A DNA stretch of 56,707 nt from Pseudomonadota bacterium (GTDB lineage: Bacteria > Pseudomonadota > Alphaproteobacteria > Caulobacterales > Caulobacteraceae): the NCBI GenBank assembly GCA_963205025.1, contig CAUJHO010000005.1, forward strand, positions 1 through 56,707, written 5' to 3'. Of this stretch, positions 19,804 through 28,896 are shown one piece after another. Positions within the stretch are counted from its first letter, which is position 1. Each line of letters opens with the position of its first letter. Below the pieces are notes generated by a model. The model searched no databases. It had not been told where the DNA came from and was given only the letters and a program-made list of their open reading frames with translations. Both the position numbers and the translations under genes were made by a program.

Positions 19804-20889
19804 ATGCCGGAGGCCGAAAAAGGGACCTTGGGATCAATGCAGGACGGCGCGCCGAAGACCGGCCCGATGACGCAGCCGCCGGCTCTGGTCTCGGGGCTGA
19901 TGCTCAGCGCAGCTGTGGGGCTGGTGGCCTTCGGCCTGGGGGATCTGGAGGTCCGACTGTTCGGCCGGGCCTGGATCGAACCCCTGGTTCTGGCCATTCT
20001 TCTGGGTGTCCTGATCCGCCTGGTCTGGACGCCGGGGCCGCGGTTTCAGCCCGGAATCAAGTTCGCGGCCAAGTCGGTGCTTGAGGTCGCCGTGGCGCTG
20101 CTGGGCGCGACCGTCAGCGCCCAGGCCCTGGCTTCGGCCGGCCTGCCGTTGCTGGCCGGGGTCGTGGTCTTCGTCGCGGTGGCCCTGGGGGTCGGCTATG
20201 GCATCGGCAAGGCATTGGGCCTGCCCGACCGGATGGCCATCCTGATTGCCGCCGGAAATGCCATCTGCGGCAACTCGGCCATCGCCGCCGTCGCCCCCGT
20301 GATCCGGGCCGAGGGGCGAGATGTGGCCGCCGCCATCGCCTTCACCGCCGTGATGGGGGTGATCGTCGTGCTGCTCCTGCCCCCGCTGGGGATGGCGCTG
20401 GGTATGAGCCAGCCGTCCTATGGGGTGCTGGCCGGGCTGACCGTCTATGCCGTGCCCCAGGTGTTGGCGGCGGCGGCTCCCATGGGACCGGTGGCACTCC
20501 AGGTCGGGGCCCTGATCAAGCTGGCCCGGGTGCTGATGCTGGGGCCGGTCTGTTTCGTCCTGGGACTGCTGGCCCCGCGCCTCGAGGGCGTCGCCGGAGA
20601 AGCCCCATCACGGCGGCCGGGATTGAGGCATATGGTGCCCTGGTTCATCGCGGTCTTCCTGATCCTTCTGGCGGTGCGGTCGTTCGGCTGGATCGACGAA
20701 AACCTGGCCGCCTCGATCGGCGAGGGGGTGAAGGTGCTGACGGTCCTGGCCATGGCGGCCCTGGGGCTGGGCGTCGATCCGCAGGGGCTGGTGCGGGCCG
20801 GGCCGCGCGTGGCGGCGGCCAGTGTCCTGACGGTGCTGGTCCTGATCGTCCTGGCCTTCGGGCCGGCGCTGCTGCTGGTCGGTGCCTAG
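19804..20889 (+). CDS. YeiH/YadS-type putative sulfate exporter family membrane protein
   Basis: A 361-residue polytopic membrane protein of the YeiH (UPF0324, Cons_hypoth698) family, with about ten helices. Family blocks include PGIKFAAKSVLEVAVALLGA, the highly conserved AAGNAICGNSAIAAVAPVI, and the late GLGVDPQGLVRAGPR. Members are annotated as putative sulfate or sulfonate exporters, but the function is poorly proven. The start could be ATG 19804, 19837 or 19867. The first would add a hydrophilic tail before helix 1, and the true start is not certain. It is divergent from the Bcr/CflA gene and seems to be a single-gene unit. Confidence 0.88.
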   Translation: MPEAEKGTLGSMQDGAPKTGPMTQPPALVSGLMLSAAVGLVAFGLGDLEVRLFGRAWIEPLVLAILLGVLIRLVWTPGPRFQPGIKFAAKSVLEVAVALLGATVSAQALASAGLPLLAGVVVFVAVALGVGYGIGKALGLPDRMAILIAAGNAICGNSAIAAVAPVIRAEGRDVAAAIAFTAVMGVIVVLLLPPLGMALGMSQPSYGVLAGLTVYAVPQVLAAAAPMGPVALQVGALIKLARVLMLGPVCFVLGLLAPRLEGVAGEAPSRRPGLRHMVPWFIAVFLILLAVRSFGWIDENLAASIGEGVKVLTVLAMAALGLGVDPQGLVRAGPRVAAASVLTVLVLIVLAFGPALLLVGA

Positions 20890-21074
20890 GGCCGGGCACG
20901 CTCCCGCGTCCCGTGACACGCATTGCAATCCTCCAGTCGGTTCCCACATGTCCGTCGCGCGCCAGCGGGTCTGGCTTTTCCGGCGCTGGGCGGCTATGAG
21001 GCGCGCGCTTCCCCGAAATCCTCCTCTGACCGGCGGCCCGGACCTTCTGTGGCTGCCCCTGACCGATCCTGAAA

Positions 21075-22907
21075 ATGAACCTTCGCAACGTCGCCATCAT
21101 CGCCCACGTCGACCATGGCAAGACCACCCTGGTGGATCAGCTCCTGGCCCAGTCCGGCGTCTTCCGCGCCAATGAGGCGACGACCGAGCGCGCCATGGAC
21201 TCCAACGACCAGGAGCGTGAGCGCGGCATCACCATCCTGGCCAAGGCCACCAGCGTGCTGTGGAACGGCAAGGCCGGCGAAACGCGCATCAACATCATCG
21301 ACACGCCCGGCCACGCCGACTTCGGCGGTGAGGTCGAGCGGATCCTGGGCATGGTCGACGGCTGTGTCCTGCTGGTCGATGCCGAAGAGGGCGTCATGCC
21401 CCAGACCAAATTCGTCCTGACCAAGGCCCTGAAGATGGGCCTGAAGCCGATCCTGTGCATCAACAAGGTCGACCGCGCCCACGCCGATCCCGACCGGGTG
21501 CACCTGGAAACCATCGACCTGTTCGAGGCCATCGGCGCGGCCCCCGAACAGCTCGACTTCCCGCACATCTATGCCTCGGGCCGCAACGGCTGGGCGACGC
21601 TGGACCTGAACCAGCCGTCGGACAATCTGGCGCCGCTGTTCGACCTGATCGTCGACCATGTGCCGCCGCCGGCGGTGGCCACCAATATCGACAAGCCGTT
21701 CCGGATTCTGAACGTCCTGATCGAGAGCGACCCGTTCCTGGGCCGTCTGCTGACCGGTCGCATCGAGAGCGGCAAGGCGGTTCCGGGCATGGCCATCAAG
21801 GCGCTGGACCGCTCGGGCAAACAGATCGAACAGGGCCGTATCACCAAGGTCTTGGCCTTCCGCGGCCTGAAGCGTCAGCCGATTGACGAGGGCGCAGACG
21901 CCGGTGACATTGTCGCCATCGCCGGCATGTCCAAGGCCACCGTGGCCGATACCCTGTGCGCCCTTGAGGTGACCGAGGCGCTGGATGCCCAGCCGATTGA
22001 TCCGCCGACCATCTCCATGACCGTGGCCGTCAATGACAGCCCCCTGGCCGGCCGCGAAGGCGACAAGGTTCAGAGCCGGGTCATCCGCGACCGTCTGCTG
22101 CGCGAGGCCGAGGCCAACGTCGCCATCCGCGTCACCGAGACGCCGGGGGCCGACGCCTATGACGTCGCCGGACGCGGCGAGCTTCAGCTCGGCGTGCTGG
22201 TCGAGAACATGCGCCGCGAAGGCTTTGAACTGTCGATCAGCCGCCCGCGCGTGGTCTATCAGACCGGCGAAAACGGCGAGCGGCTGGAGCCGATCGAGGA
22301 CGTCGTCATCGACGTCGATGATGAATACACCGGCGTCGTCATCGAGAAGCTGAGCCAGCGCAAGGCCGAGCTGAAGGACATGGGCCCGTCGGGCGCCGGC
22401 AAGACCCGTATCCAGCTGATGTGTCCGTCGCGCGCCCTGATCGGCTACCAGGGCGAGTTTCTGACCGATACCCGCGGCTCGGGCGTCCTGAACCGGGTGT
22501 TCAGCCACTATGAGCCGCACAAGGGTGCCATCGAAGGCCGTCAGAAGGGCGTGCTGGTCTCCAACTCCGACGGCGATACGGCGGCCTATGCCCTGTGGAA
22601 CCTGGAGGAGCGGGGCGTCATGTTCGTCGGGGCCGGCGAAAAGACCTATCAGGGCATGATCATCGGCGAGAACAGCCGTTCCGACGACCTGGATGTGAAC
22701 CCGATCAAGGGCAAGCAGCTGACCAATGTGCGGGCCTCGGGCAAGGACGAGGCTGTGCGCCTGACGCCGCCGCGCCGCCCCTCGCTGGAACAGGCCATCG
22801 CCTATATCGAGTCCGACGAGCTGGTCGAGGTCACGCCCAAGTCGATCCGCCTGAGGAAACAGGTGCTGAACCCGTCCTTCCGCAAGAAGCGGGTGAAGGA
22901 AGACTGA
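21075..22907 (+). CDS. typA: Translational GTPase TypA/BipA
   Basis: A 610-residue ribosome-binding GTPase of the EF-G/LepA group, involved in ribosome assembly and growth under stress. The G domain begins at the N-terminus: G1 AHVDHGKTT (residues 9-17), switch I ERERGITI, G3 DTPGHADFGGEVER and G4 NKVDR. Domain II, the EF-G-like domains III and V, and the TypA-specific C-terminal domain (TRGSGVLNRVF, GVMFVGAGEKTYQGMIIGE, SLEQAIAYIESDELVEVTPK) are all complete. The ATG at 21075 lacks a clear Shine-Dalgarno sequence. The 185 bp before it hold no recognisable gene. The 3' end faces the phytase gene across a composite hairpin repeat. Confidence 0.97.
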   Translation: MNLRNVAIIAHVDHGKTTLVDQLLAQSGVFRANEATTERAMDSNDQERERGITILAKATSVLWNGKAGETRINIIDTPGHADFGGEVERILGMVDGCVLLVDAEEGVMPQTKFVLTKALKMGLKPILCINKVDRAHADPDRVHLETIDLFEAIGAAPEQLDFPHIYASGRNGWATLDLNQPSDNLAPLFDLIVDHVPPPAVATNIDKPFRILNVLIESDPFLGRLLTGRIESGKAVPGMAIKALDRSGKQIEQGRITKVLAFRGLKRQPIDEGADAGDIVAIAGMSKATVADTLCALEVTEALDAQPIDPPTISMTVAVNDSPLAGREGDKVQSRVIRDRLLREAEANVAIRVTETPGADAYDVAGRGELQLGVLVENMRREGFELSISRPRVVYQTGENGERLEPIEDVVIDVDDEYTGVVIEKLSQRKAELKDMGPSGAGKTRIQLMCPSRALIGYQGEFLTDTRGSGVLNRVFSHYEPHKGAIEGRQKGVLVSNSDGDTAAYALWNLEERGVMFVGAGEKTYQGMIIGENSRSDDLDVNPIKGKQLTNVRASGKDEAVRLTPPRRPSLEQAIAYIESDELVEVTPKSIRLRKQVLNPSFRKKRVKED

Positions 22908-22912
22908 TCGAA

Positions 22913-23077
22913 CCCTTCTCCCCTCGGGGGAGAAGGTGGGTGCCCCGGACTTGATCCGGGGGCTCGGATGAGGGGGCGCTATCCGCGCCTCCCCATGTCG
23001 ACGAGCGAACCGGAACGACCCCCCCCTCAACCGTCTCAGCTAACGCTGAGCCACCTTCTCCCCCGAGGGGAGAAGGG
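22913..23077. repeat. Composite inverted repeat with 27-bp perfect arms
   Basis: Positions 22913-22939 and 23051-23077 are perfect inverted copies over 27 bases. Each arm is itself a hairpin (CCCTTCTCCC ... GGGAGAAGG). Between them lies a further hairpin, CCCCGGA (22943-22949) with TCCGGGG (22955-22961). The element fills the gap between the convergent typA and phytase genes. The arms can act as terminators in both directions, though no T tract follows. The same arm word recurs at 31119-31141. Confidence 0.85.
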
Positions 23078-23082
23078 CGGGG

Positions 23083-24189
23083 TCATAGACCCAGCGCGCC
23101 CCGCACCTCGGCCCAGTCGACCAGTTTGAAATTCTGGCGCTCGCGGCGGCTTTGAAGGGACTCGCCTTCGGTGTCGGCATCGTCCTGCATGACCACCAGG
23201 CCCGACCCATAGGGGCCGACCGGACCGCCAAGCGCCGCCACGCCATCGGTGCCGGTGACGGCGTCCACGCCATTTGCCGGATAGACCGAGAAGCGACCGC
23301 GATAGACCAGCTCGGGCCCGTCGGCGCGGTAAACCGCAAAGGCGCCGTCGCCCTGGGAGGAGGCGATCAGCCACGAGGCGCCGTCCGCCTCGTGCAGCAG
23401 GGTCAAGCCTTCGACATCGGGGACCAGGCGTTCGGACGGAGCCGGCTCGATCAGACGACCCTCGGCTGGACCTGAGGCGGCGGTGTCGAAGCGCCAGATG
23501 CCGGCGACCTCTTCGCCCAGATAGAGCCGCCCGCGCGCGTCATCCATGACGCAGCCCTCTGGCTGGGTCGGGACCGAGAAGCGGCGCTCCTCGCGAGCCT
23601 GCAGCGATCCGTCGGCGCCGGCGGAAACAGCCAGCTGCCGAACCTGGCCGTCGGTGGAGTTGACGAAGACGAGGAAGTCGCCGCCGCGCCGTCCGACGCA
23701 GAGTCCATAGGGCTCGCTCAAGTCCAGCGGGACGACACCCCAGGGCGTCAGCTCGAAGGTCGAGGGGTGCATCAGATAGAGCGCCGCGCCCATTCGGCCC
23801 CGGTCGCTGGCCGCGACCAGAACCCGCTCGCCCCATGGCGTTTCAAAGCCGCCGCGCAGATCGACATTGTTGAGCCGCCCGTCGGGGATGAAGTCGAGCA
23901 CGCTTCCGTCCAGCCGATAGGCGTAGAGGCCGGCCTGTTTGTCGGTGCCCAGGATGACCGCCCGTGTCGGATCGGTCGGATCGACCCAAATCTCGGGATC
24001 GTCCGCGGCGTCGGCGCGGATCGTGCCGACCGCGACGGTCTCGGCCGCCGCCGGAACCGGCGTGCCGGCGCCGAGCGTCATGCGCGCCGAATCCGAGACG
24101 CCCTCCGGGTCGAACGCGGCGCATCCGACGGCGGATGTCGCCGCCAATGTGACGAGAATAAAACTGACACATTTGTTTGAATTAAACAT
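23083..24189 (-). CDS. Beta-propeller phytase (3-phytase), exported
   Basis: A 368-residue phytase of the six-bladed beta-propeller class, which releases phosphate from inositol hexakisphosphate with Ca2+. The family block ADDPEIWVDPTDPTRAVILG, followed by TDKQAGLYAYRLDG, lies near residues 65-100. NNVDLRGGFETPWG, GLCVGRRGGDFLVFVNSTDG and CVMDDARGRLYLGEEVAGIW follow as further blades. The N-terminus has a hydrophobic signal ending SAVGC, so it may be a lipoprotein (weak lipobox) or simply secreted. ATG at 24189 is chosen; a GTG lies one codon upstream. It is divergent from a TonB-dependent receptor, a pairing known for Gram-negative phytases, and a candidate Pho box lies in the shared gap. 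Confidence 0.92.
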   Translation of the reverse strand: MFNSNKCVSFILVTLAATSAVGCAAFDPEGVSDSARMTLGAGTPVPAAAETVAVGTIRADAADDPEIWVDPTDPTRAVILGTDKQAGLYAYRLDGSVLDFIPDGRLNNVDLRGGFETPWGERVLVAASDRGRMGAALYLMHPSTFELTPWGVVPLDLSEPYGLCVGRRGGDFLVFVNSTDGQVRQLAVSAGADGSLQAREERRFSVPTQPEGCVMDDARGRLYLGEEVAGIWRFDTAASGPAEGRLIEPAPSERLVPDVEGLTLLHEADGASWLIASSQGDGAFAVYRADGPELVYRGRFSVYPANGVDAVTGTDGVAALGGPVGPYGSGLVVMQDDADTEGESLQSRRERQNFKLVDWAEVRGALGL

Positions 24190-24230
24190 CACTGGTGATC
24201 CGCCATTGTCATCATCTATTGCGGCGTCAG

Positions 24231-24248
24231 TTCACAGATCAACAACAG
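24231..24248 (-). promoter_or_regulatory. Candidate Pho box upstream of phytase
   Basis: On the minus strand the site reads CTGTTGTTGATCTGTGAA: two CTGT cores 11 bases apart, as in the PhoB consensus CTGTCATAAATCTGTCAT. About ten bases downstream is an AATAGAT stretch that could serve as the -10 box. Pho-activated promoters have this spacing because PhoB replaces the -35 box. Each half-site matches best in its first four bases, so the call is plausible, not firm. Confidence 0.4.
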
Positions 24249-24288
24249 TCAGTCAACGGCTAAATTATTACTTGGGGATGACAGAAAT

Positions 24289-26565
24289 ATGAAACGCGTT
24301 CTTCTCATTGCAGCCGCCGCCGCGCCCATGCTGCTCGCCGGCCAGACCCTGGCCCAGGAGGTCATTGAGACCGCGCCGTCCGAGGGTGGAGATCCGGTCA
24401 GCGTCGCCGACGTCGTGGTCGTGGGTCATGCGACCTATCGCAACCGGACCAATGAGACCGCGCCGGTGCTGGCCTATGACCAGCAGTACTTCCAACGCTT
24501 CGAGCCGCTCAGCGTCGGCGATGCGCTGCGCCGCGTGCCGTCAGTGACGTTTCTGTCGGACGTACTGGAATCGGATGGCGCGCGCCTGCGCGGTCTGGAT
24601 CCCGGCTATACCCAGATCCTGATCGACGGCGAGCGGGTGCCGGGCGCGGGCGTGGATCGGTCCTTCTTCGTGGATCGCATTCCAGCCGAGCTGATAGAGC
24701 GGGTCGAGGTGGTGCGCTCGTCTTCGGCCAATCGCTCGGGCGATGCCGTGGCCGGGGCCATCAACATCGTGCTGCGCGACGCCATGACCCTGGACGGCGG
24801 CTATGTGCGGCTCGGCGGCCTCTATTATGATGACGGTCAATGGGCCGAATCCCTGGGCGCGACCTGGGGCGGTGCGGTCGGGCCGGGGCGGCTGATCGTC
24901 TCGACTAATCTGCAGGGTCGCCGCAGCCCCAAGGACAAGTTCTCTGAACGATTCGATGAGCCGGGCGGCACGCTCGACAATGTCGAGGTCCAGACCGATG
25001 TCCGAGACGGTCGGGACTATTCCTTCAACGCCAACTATCAGGTCCCGTTCCTGAGTGGCGAACTGGAGCTGGCCGGCGTCTTCGTCCGCACGGACCGCTA
25101 TCAGGACGAGGATTCGTGGGAATATCGAGACGGCGTCCAGGACCAGGCGAACCTGCTCAGCGTCAATGACAACAATCTGGACATCCTGACCGACAACCTG
25201 TCGCTGCGCGGTCGCTGGCGCGGCGAGATGCAGGGCGGCGAGACGACGCTGCGGCTCGGCTACGCCAATATCTCGGACGAGCAGGAAGAGTTCGAGGGCG
25301 AGAGCGAATATCTGCGCGACGGGACGCCTTTCCCGGATGAAGACCGCTACACCGCCGATCTGACGCGGGTGGATATTCTCGATGAGGAATGGACCGGCCG
25401 CATCAGCCATGAGCGCGACCTGGGCGGGGTGACGCTTGAGTTCGGCCTGGACGGCTCCAGCCAGACCCGCGACAGCCTGATCGTCGAGGCCGACCGCATC
25501 CGCTTCAATGTGCCCAACGCGCCGGGCGTGCGCCCCACCGTGCCGCCGTTCTCGGGTTTTGCACCGGTCGCGGGCGGCGACGCGGTCATCGAAGAAACCC
25601 GCGTCGATCCCTGGGCCATGGTCTCGGGCGAGGCCGGGGCGGTGCGCTGGGAAGCGGGCCTGCGCTATGAGACGACCGAGGCCACCATCACCGACGAGAC
25701 CGCCGCACCAGCGGATCGGGTGCGGTCATCGGACTACGCCGAGCTGTTGCCGTCGGCGGCGATCCGCTGGTCAATCAGCGAGGATGACCGCATCACCTTC
25801 TCGGCTGCGCGAACGGTGCGCCGCCCGCGCTTCGACTATCTGTCGCCGGCGCTGCTGGTGGAAGAGGTCGGGGATTCGGACTTCATCGGCAATCCCGAGC
25901 TGGACCCGGAAACCGCCCTTGGCTTTGACCTGGGCTATGAGCGGCGCTTGGGTCGGCGCGGCGTGGCCGGGGTCAACGTCTTTTATCGCGACATCGACAA
26001 TCTGATCGAGCTGGTGAACACGGGCGCGGAAGGCTCGGAAGGGCCGGGGACCTTCATCTATTCGGTCGACAACGTCGGCGACGGCCAGGTTTGGGGCGTG
26101 GAGCTGGACCTGTCGACGCCGCTGGATGCGCTCGGCCTGCCGGATACCGGGGTGTTCTTCAACTGGTCGTGGCTGGACTCGCAGGTCAACGACTTCATGG
26201 GCGAGCGCCGCTTCAACGGTCAGTCCGACCAGGTGCTGTCGGCCGGCTTCACCCATGACATCCCGGCGTGGCAGACGGCGTTCGGCGCGACCTACTATCA
26301 CCAGGGCGACGCCTTTGATCGGGTGTTGGCCGAGGAGGTCAGGACCTCCTATGGCGACAATCTGGAGCTCTTTGTCGAGCGGCGTTTCGCCGAGAACGTG
26401 GTGCTGCGTCTGACCGGGACGAACCTCTTGAACGCCTCCAAGGACGAAATCTTCGACAAGTTTGACAATGTCGCCGACCAGCTGGCCCGCGATTATGACG
26501 AGTATGAGCTGGAAAGCGAGAGCGCTGGCCCGGTGTGGCAGGTCACCCTGCGCTGGACCTTCTAG
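24289..26565 (+). CDS. TonB-dependent receptor, phytase-linked
   Basis: A 758-residue outer-membrane TonB-dependent receptor. Its signal peptide ends AGQTLAQ. A short N-terminal region reads SVADVVVVGHATYRNRTNE, followed by the plug domain (VGDALRRVPSVTFLSDVLES, LRGLDPGYTQILIDGERVPG, DRIPAELIERVEVVRSSSAN) and the GDAVAGAINIVLRD block that closes the plug. The barrel ends GPVWQVTLRWTF, a terminal Phe typical of outer-membrane proteins. Divergence from the phytase gene suggests that it imports phytate or its lower inositol phosphates, which is an inference from neighbourhood. The plug differs clearly from the receptor at 6130. A GC-rich hairpin follows the stop. Confidence 0.94.
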   Translation: MKRVLLIAAAAAPMLLAGQTLAQEVIETAPSEGGDPVSVADVVVVGHATYRNRTNETAPVLAYDQQYFQRFEPLSVGDALRRVPSVTFLSDVLESDGARLRGLDPGYTQILIDGERVPGAGVDRSFFVDRIPAELIERVEVVRSSSANRSGDAVAGAINIVLRDAMTLDGGYVRLGGLYYDDGQWAESLGATWGGAVGPGRLIVSTNLQGRRSPKDKFSERFDEPGGTLDNVEVQTDVRDGRDYSFNANYQVPFLSGELELAGVFVRTDRYQDEDSWEYRDGVQDQANLLSVNDNNLDILTDNLSLRGRWRGEMQGGETTLRLGYANISDEQEEFEGESEYLRDGTPFPDEDRYTADLTRVDILDEEWTGRISHERDLGGVTLEFGLDGSSQTRDSLIVEADRIRFNVPNAPGVRPTVPPFSGFAPVAGGDAVIEETRVDPWAMVSGEAGAVRWEAGLRYETTEATITDETAAPADRVRSSDYAELLPSAAIRWSISEDDRITFSAARTVRRPRFDYLSPALLVEEVGDSDFIGNPELDPETALGFDLGYERRLGRRGVAGVNVFYRDIDNLIELVNTGAEGSEGPGTFIYSVDNVGDGQVWGVELDLSTPLDALGLPDTGVFFNWSWLDSQVNDFMGERRFNGQSDQVLSAGFTHDIPAWQTAFGATYYHQGDAFDRVLAEEVRTSYGDNLELFVERRFAENVVLRLTGTNLLNASKDEIFDKFDNVADQLARDYDEYELESESAGPVWQVTLRWTF

Positions 26566-26966
<401 letters not shown>

Positions 26967-26967
<1 letters not shown>

Positions 26968-27103
26968 GGTCTAGGTTCCAGGGGCTAGGTTCCACGGGCT
27001 AGGGGCTGAGTTTGCGATCTGGTGTCGCGTCAGGAAGGCGCTCTCACGGTTAGCTCGGCTCAACTCTCGTCCCTAGACCCGAGCCCCTAACACCTAGAAC
27101 CTC
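26967..27103. repeat. CTAGG-rich inverted-repeat element (copy 1)
   Basis: The left part (26967-27010) contains four close copies of a CTAGG word (CTAGGTTCC twice, GGCTAGG, CTAGGGGCT). The right part (27072-27103) holds their inverted forms (CCTAGACCC, AGCCCCTAA, CCTAGAACC). GGGTCTAGG (26967-26975) pairs perfectly with CCTAGACCC (27072-27080). The element occupies the gap between the convergent ferredoxin and CDF genes. A related element lies at 53921-54140. Confidence 0.7.
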
Positions 27104-27107
27104 CTCT

Positions 27108-28037
27108 TCAGCAGTCCTCGCAGCCGCCGCCCGTCGTCTCGACCTGGAAGGTAGCGTGGCCGATGCCGAAGCCCGCCTGAAGCGCCTCGCGCGCCTCGGC
27201 ATAGAAGGTGTCGGTGGCCGGCGCATCGCGCACCAGATGCACCGTCAGGGCGCGCTCGGTGGTCGACAGGCTCCACACATGCAGGTGATGGGTGTCGATG
27301 ACGCCCGGCAGGCCCGCCAGCATTGTCCGCACGGCCTGGATGTCGATGTCGGTCGGCACCGAATCCAGCGCCATGTCGAAGGATTCGCGCAGCAGCCCCC
27401 AGGTGCCCCACAGGATCACCGCCACGATCGCCAGCCCGACCATGGGATCGATCCAGCTCCAGCCTGTGAACAGCATCAGCGCCCCGGCGACGACCACGCC
27501 CAGCGAGACCGCGGCATCGGAAATCATGTGCAACCAGGCGCCGCGCGCATTCAGGTCGTGACTGCGCCGGCTCATGAACAACAGGGCCGTGCCGAGATTG
27601 ACCAGAAATCCGATCCCGGCCACGACCATGACGGTGACCGAGGCGACCTCGGTCGGCTCGACCAGGCGGCGGACGGCCTCGATGGCGATGGCCCCGCACG
27701 CGAAGACCAGCAGGATGCCGTTGCCCAGCGCCGCCAGCACCGTCGCCTTGCGGTAGCCGTAGGTGCGCCGCCGCGTCGCCGCGCGCCGGGCCAGCCAGGC
27801 GGCGCCGCCGGCCAGACCCAGGCCCAGCACATCGGACAGGTTGTGGCCGGCATCTGCCACCAGGGCCGTCGACTGCGAGATCAGGCCATAGCCGAACTCG
27901 ATGATGACGAAGATCAGATTAGCGACCAGCCCGACCCCATAGCGCCAGTCGTCGGGCGGCGCGGGGTGGTGATGACCCTGGCCATGGCCGTGATCATGGT
28001 GATGCGCGTGGTCGTGATCGTTGTGATCGTGGGCCAT
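27108..28037 (-). CDS. Cation diffusion facilitator (CDF) metal exporter
   Basis: A 309-residue CDF transporter, a proton-driven exporter of Zn2+, Co2+ or similar ions across the inner membrane. The N-terminus is very His/Asp-rich (residues 2-26), a metal-binding tail. Six helices follow; helix 2 holds ALVADAGHNLSDVLGLGLAG with the metal-site residues, and helix 5 has ARGAWLHMISDAAVSLGVV. The cytoplasmic domain contains IDTHHLHVWSLST, and the protein ends GGGCEDC. The His-tail and motifs resemble CzcD/ZitB/DmeF proteins. It is 69 bases downstream of a nickel/cobalt-permease-like gene on the same strand, and a palindrome sits between them. Metal specificity is not decidable. Confidence 0.94.
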   Translation of the reverse strand: MAHDHNDHDHAHHHDHGHGQGHHHPAPPDDWRYGVGLVANLIFVIIEFGYGLISQSTALVADAGHNLSDVLGLGLAGGAAWLARRAATRRRTYGYRKATVLAALGNGILLVFACGAIAIEAVRRLVEPTEVASVTVMVVAGIGFLVNLGTALLFMSRRSHDLNARGAWLHMISDAAVSLGVVVAGALMLFTGWSWIDPMVGLAIVAVILWGTWGLLRESFDMALDSVPTDIDIQAVRTMLAGLPGVIDTHHLHVWSLSTTERALTVHLVRDAPATDTFYAEAREALQAGFGIGHATFQVETTGGGCEDC

Positions 28038-28069
28038 GGGTCTGTGTAGGTCTGTGCTCCGGCGGCGTC

Positions 28070-28085
28070 AATCAAGTCCTTGATT
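28070..28085. promoter_or_regulatory. 16-bp palindrome upstream of the CDF gene
   Basis: AATCAAG (28070-28076) and CTTGATT (28079-28085) are perfect arms around TC. It lies 33 bases before the CDF start in an AT-rich patch. No T tract follows in either direction, so an operator for a metal-responsive regulator is likelier than a terminator. No regulator gene is adjacent. Confidence 0.4.
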
Positions 28086-28106
28086 GTAAATGTATAACCT
28101 AGCGGC

Positions 28107-28775
28107 CTAGTGACGGTGCAGGATCAGGACGAGGATGCCCAGCCCGATCAGGAGAAATCCTAGCGCCACGCCGTCGAACCGGGCCAGACCCTGAAGCCGG
28201 AACCGCTGGACCCCGGCCAGGGCCAGGGCCGTAAATCCGACCATGCCCAGCATCGTCCCGGCCGCGAACACCACCGTCAGCACCGCAACGACGCCCCAGC
28301 CATGAACCCCGGCCCCGACATAGACCGGCAGGAGCGCCTCGCCCGGTGAAGCGGCCAGAAACCCGACCAGACCCCAGGCGGCGGTGGCGTCCGGGACGCG
28401 AGATCGTTCCGGCTCGGGTTCGCCGGATGCGGCACGCGGTTGCCTCAGGCCGCGTGCCAGATACCAGAGGCCGAACCCGAACAGCACCAGGGCCGACAGG
28501 GCCGGCAGCATCTGGTTGATCCAGGGGGCGGATGATCCAGCCAGGGTCAGGAGCGATCCGATGACGGCGGTGGAGGCGATATGGGCCAGACCCGCCAAGG
28601 CGGCCAGGCCCAGGATGGTGGCCGTTCGCCAGCCCTGGGCCCGCCCGACCGCCACAAACGGCAGCCAATGGGTCGGCAGGGCGGCGTGCAGCAAGGCCGC
28701 CACAAAGCCGGCCCCGGCCAGGGACAGTAGCGACGCCTGGCTGAGGTCGCCGGACAGATCGAGCGGGAGGGTCAT
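28107..28775 (-). CDS. Nickel/cobalt permease-like membrane protein
   Basis: A 222-residue membrane protein with about six helices. Histidines stand in membrane-associated motifs: HAALPTHWLPFVAVGRAQGW (near residue 31) and AGLAHIASTAVIG, as in the NicO/RcnA/HupE-like metal permeases and the related SafE/TauE-type proteins. The second half has GEALLPVYVGAG and FAAGTMLGMVGFTAL. It ends in HRH. Context supports a metal role because the CDF exporter gene lies 69 bases downstream on the same strand. It starts with ATG at 28775 after an AAGGGG, and the Na+/H+ antiporter gene reads away from it. The exact family and transported ion are uncertain. Confidence 0.75.
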   Translation of the reverse strand: MTLPLDLSGDLSQASLLSLAGAGFVAALLHAALPTHWLPFVAVGRAQGWRTATILGLAALAGLAHIASTAVIGSLLTLAGSSAPWINQMLPALSALVLFGFGLWYLARGLRQPRAASGEPEPERSRVPDATAAWGLVGFLAASPGEALLPVYVGAGVHGWGVVAVLTVVFAAGTMLGMVGFTALALAGVQRFRLQGLARFDGVALGFLLIGLGILVLILHRH

Positions 28776-28896
28776 CTTGGCCGACCCCTTAGGCTGTTAT
28801 GTTGTAACGGTCAAAGAATTCTGCGGTGATGACCCGTGCATTGCGCCGGGACGCGCCCGGCGCTCTATTGCGCACAAATCCAAGTCGGAGCTGACT

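Noticed and set aside
20994..23030. Open frame of 678 codons antisense to typA
   Set aside because: Shadow of typA; composition is low-complexity and there is no family likeness.
22913..23077. Possible CRISPR-like array from repeated arms
   Set aside because: Only two arms, in inverted order, with no regular spacers.
28384..28896. N-terminal extension of the antiporter back to 28384
   Set aside because: It would run through the divergent permease-like gene and add 170 hydrophilic residues unlike any antiporter.
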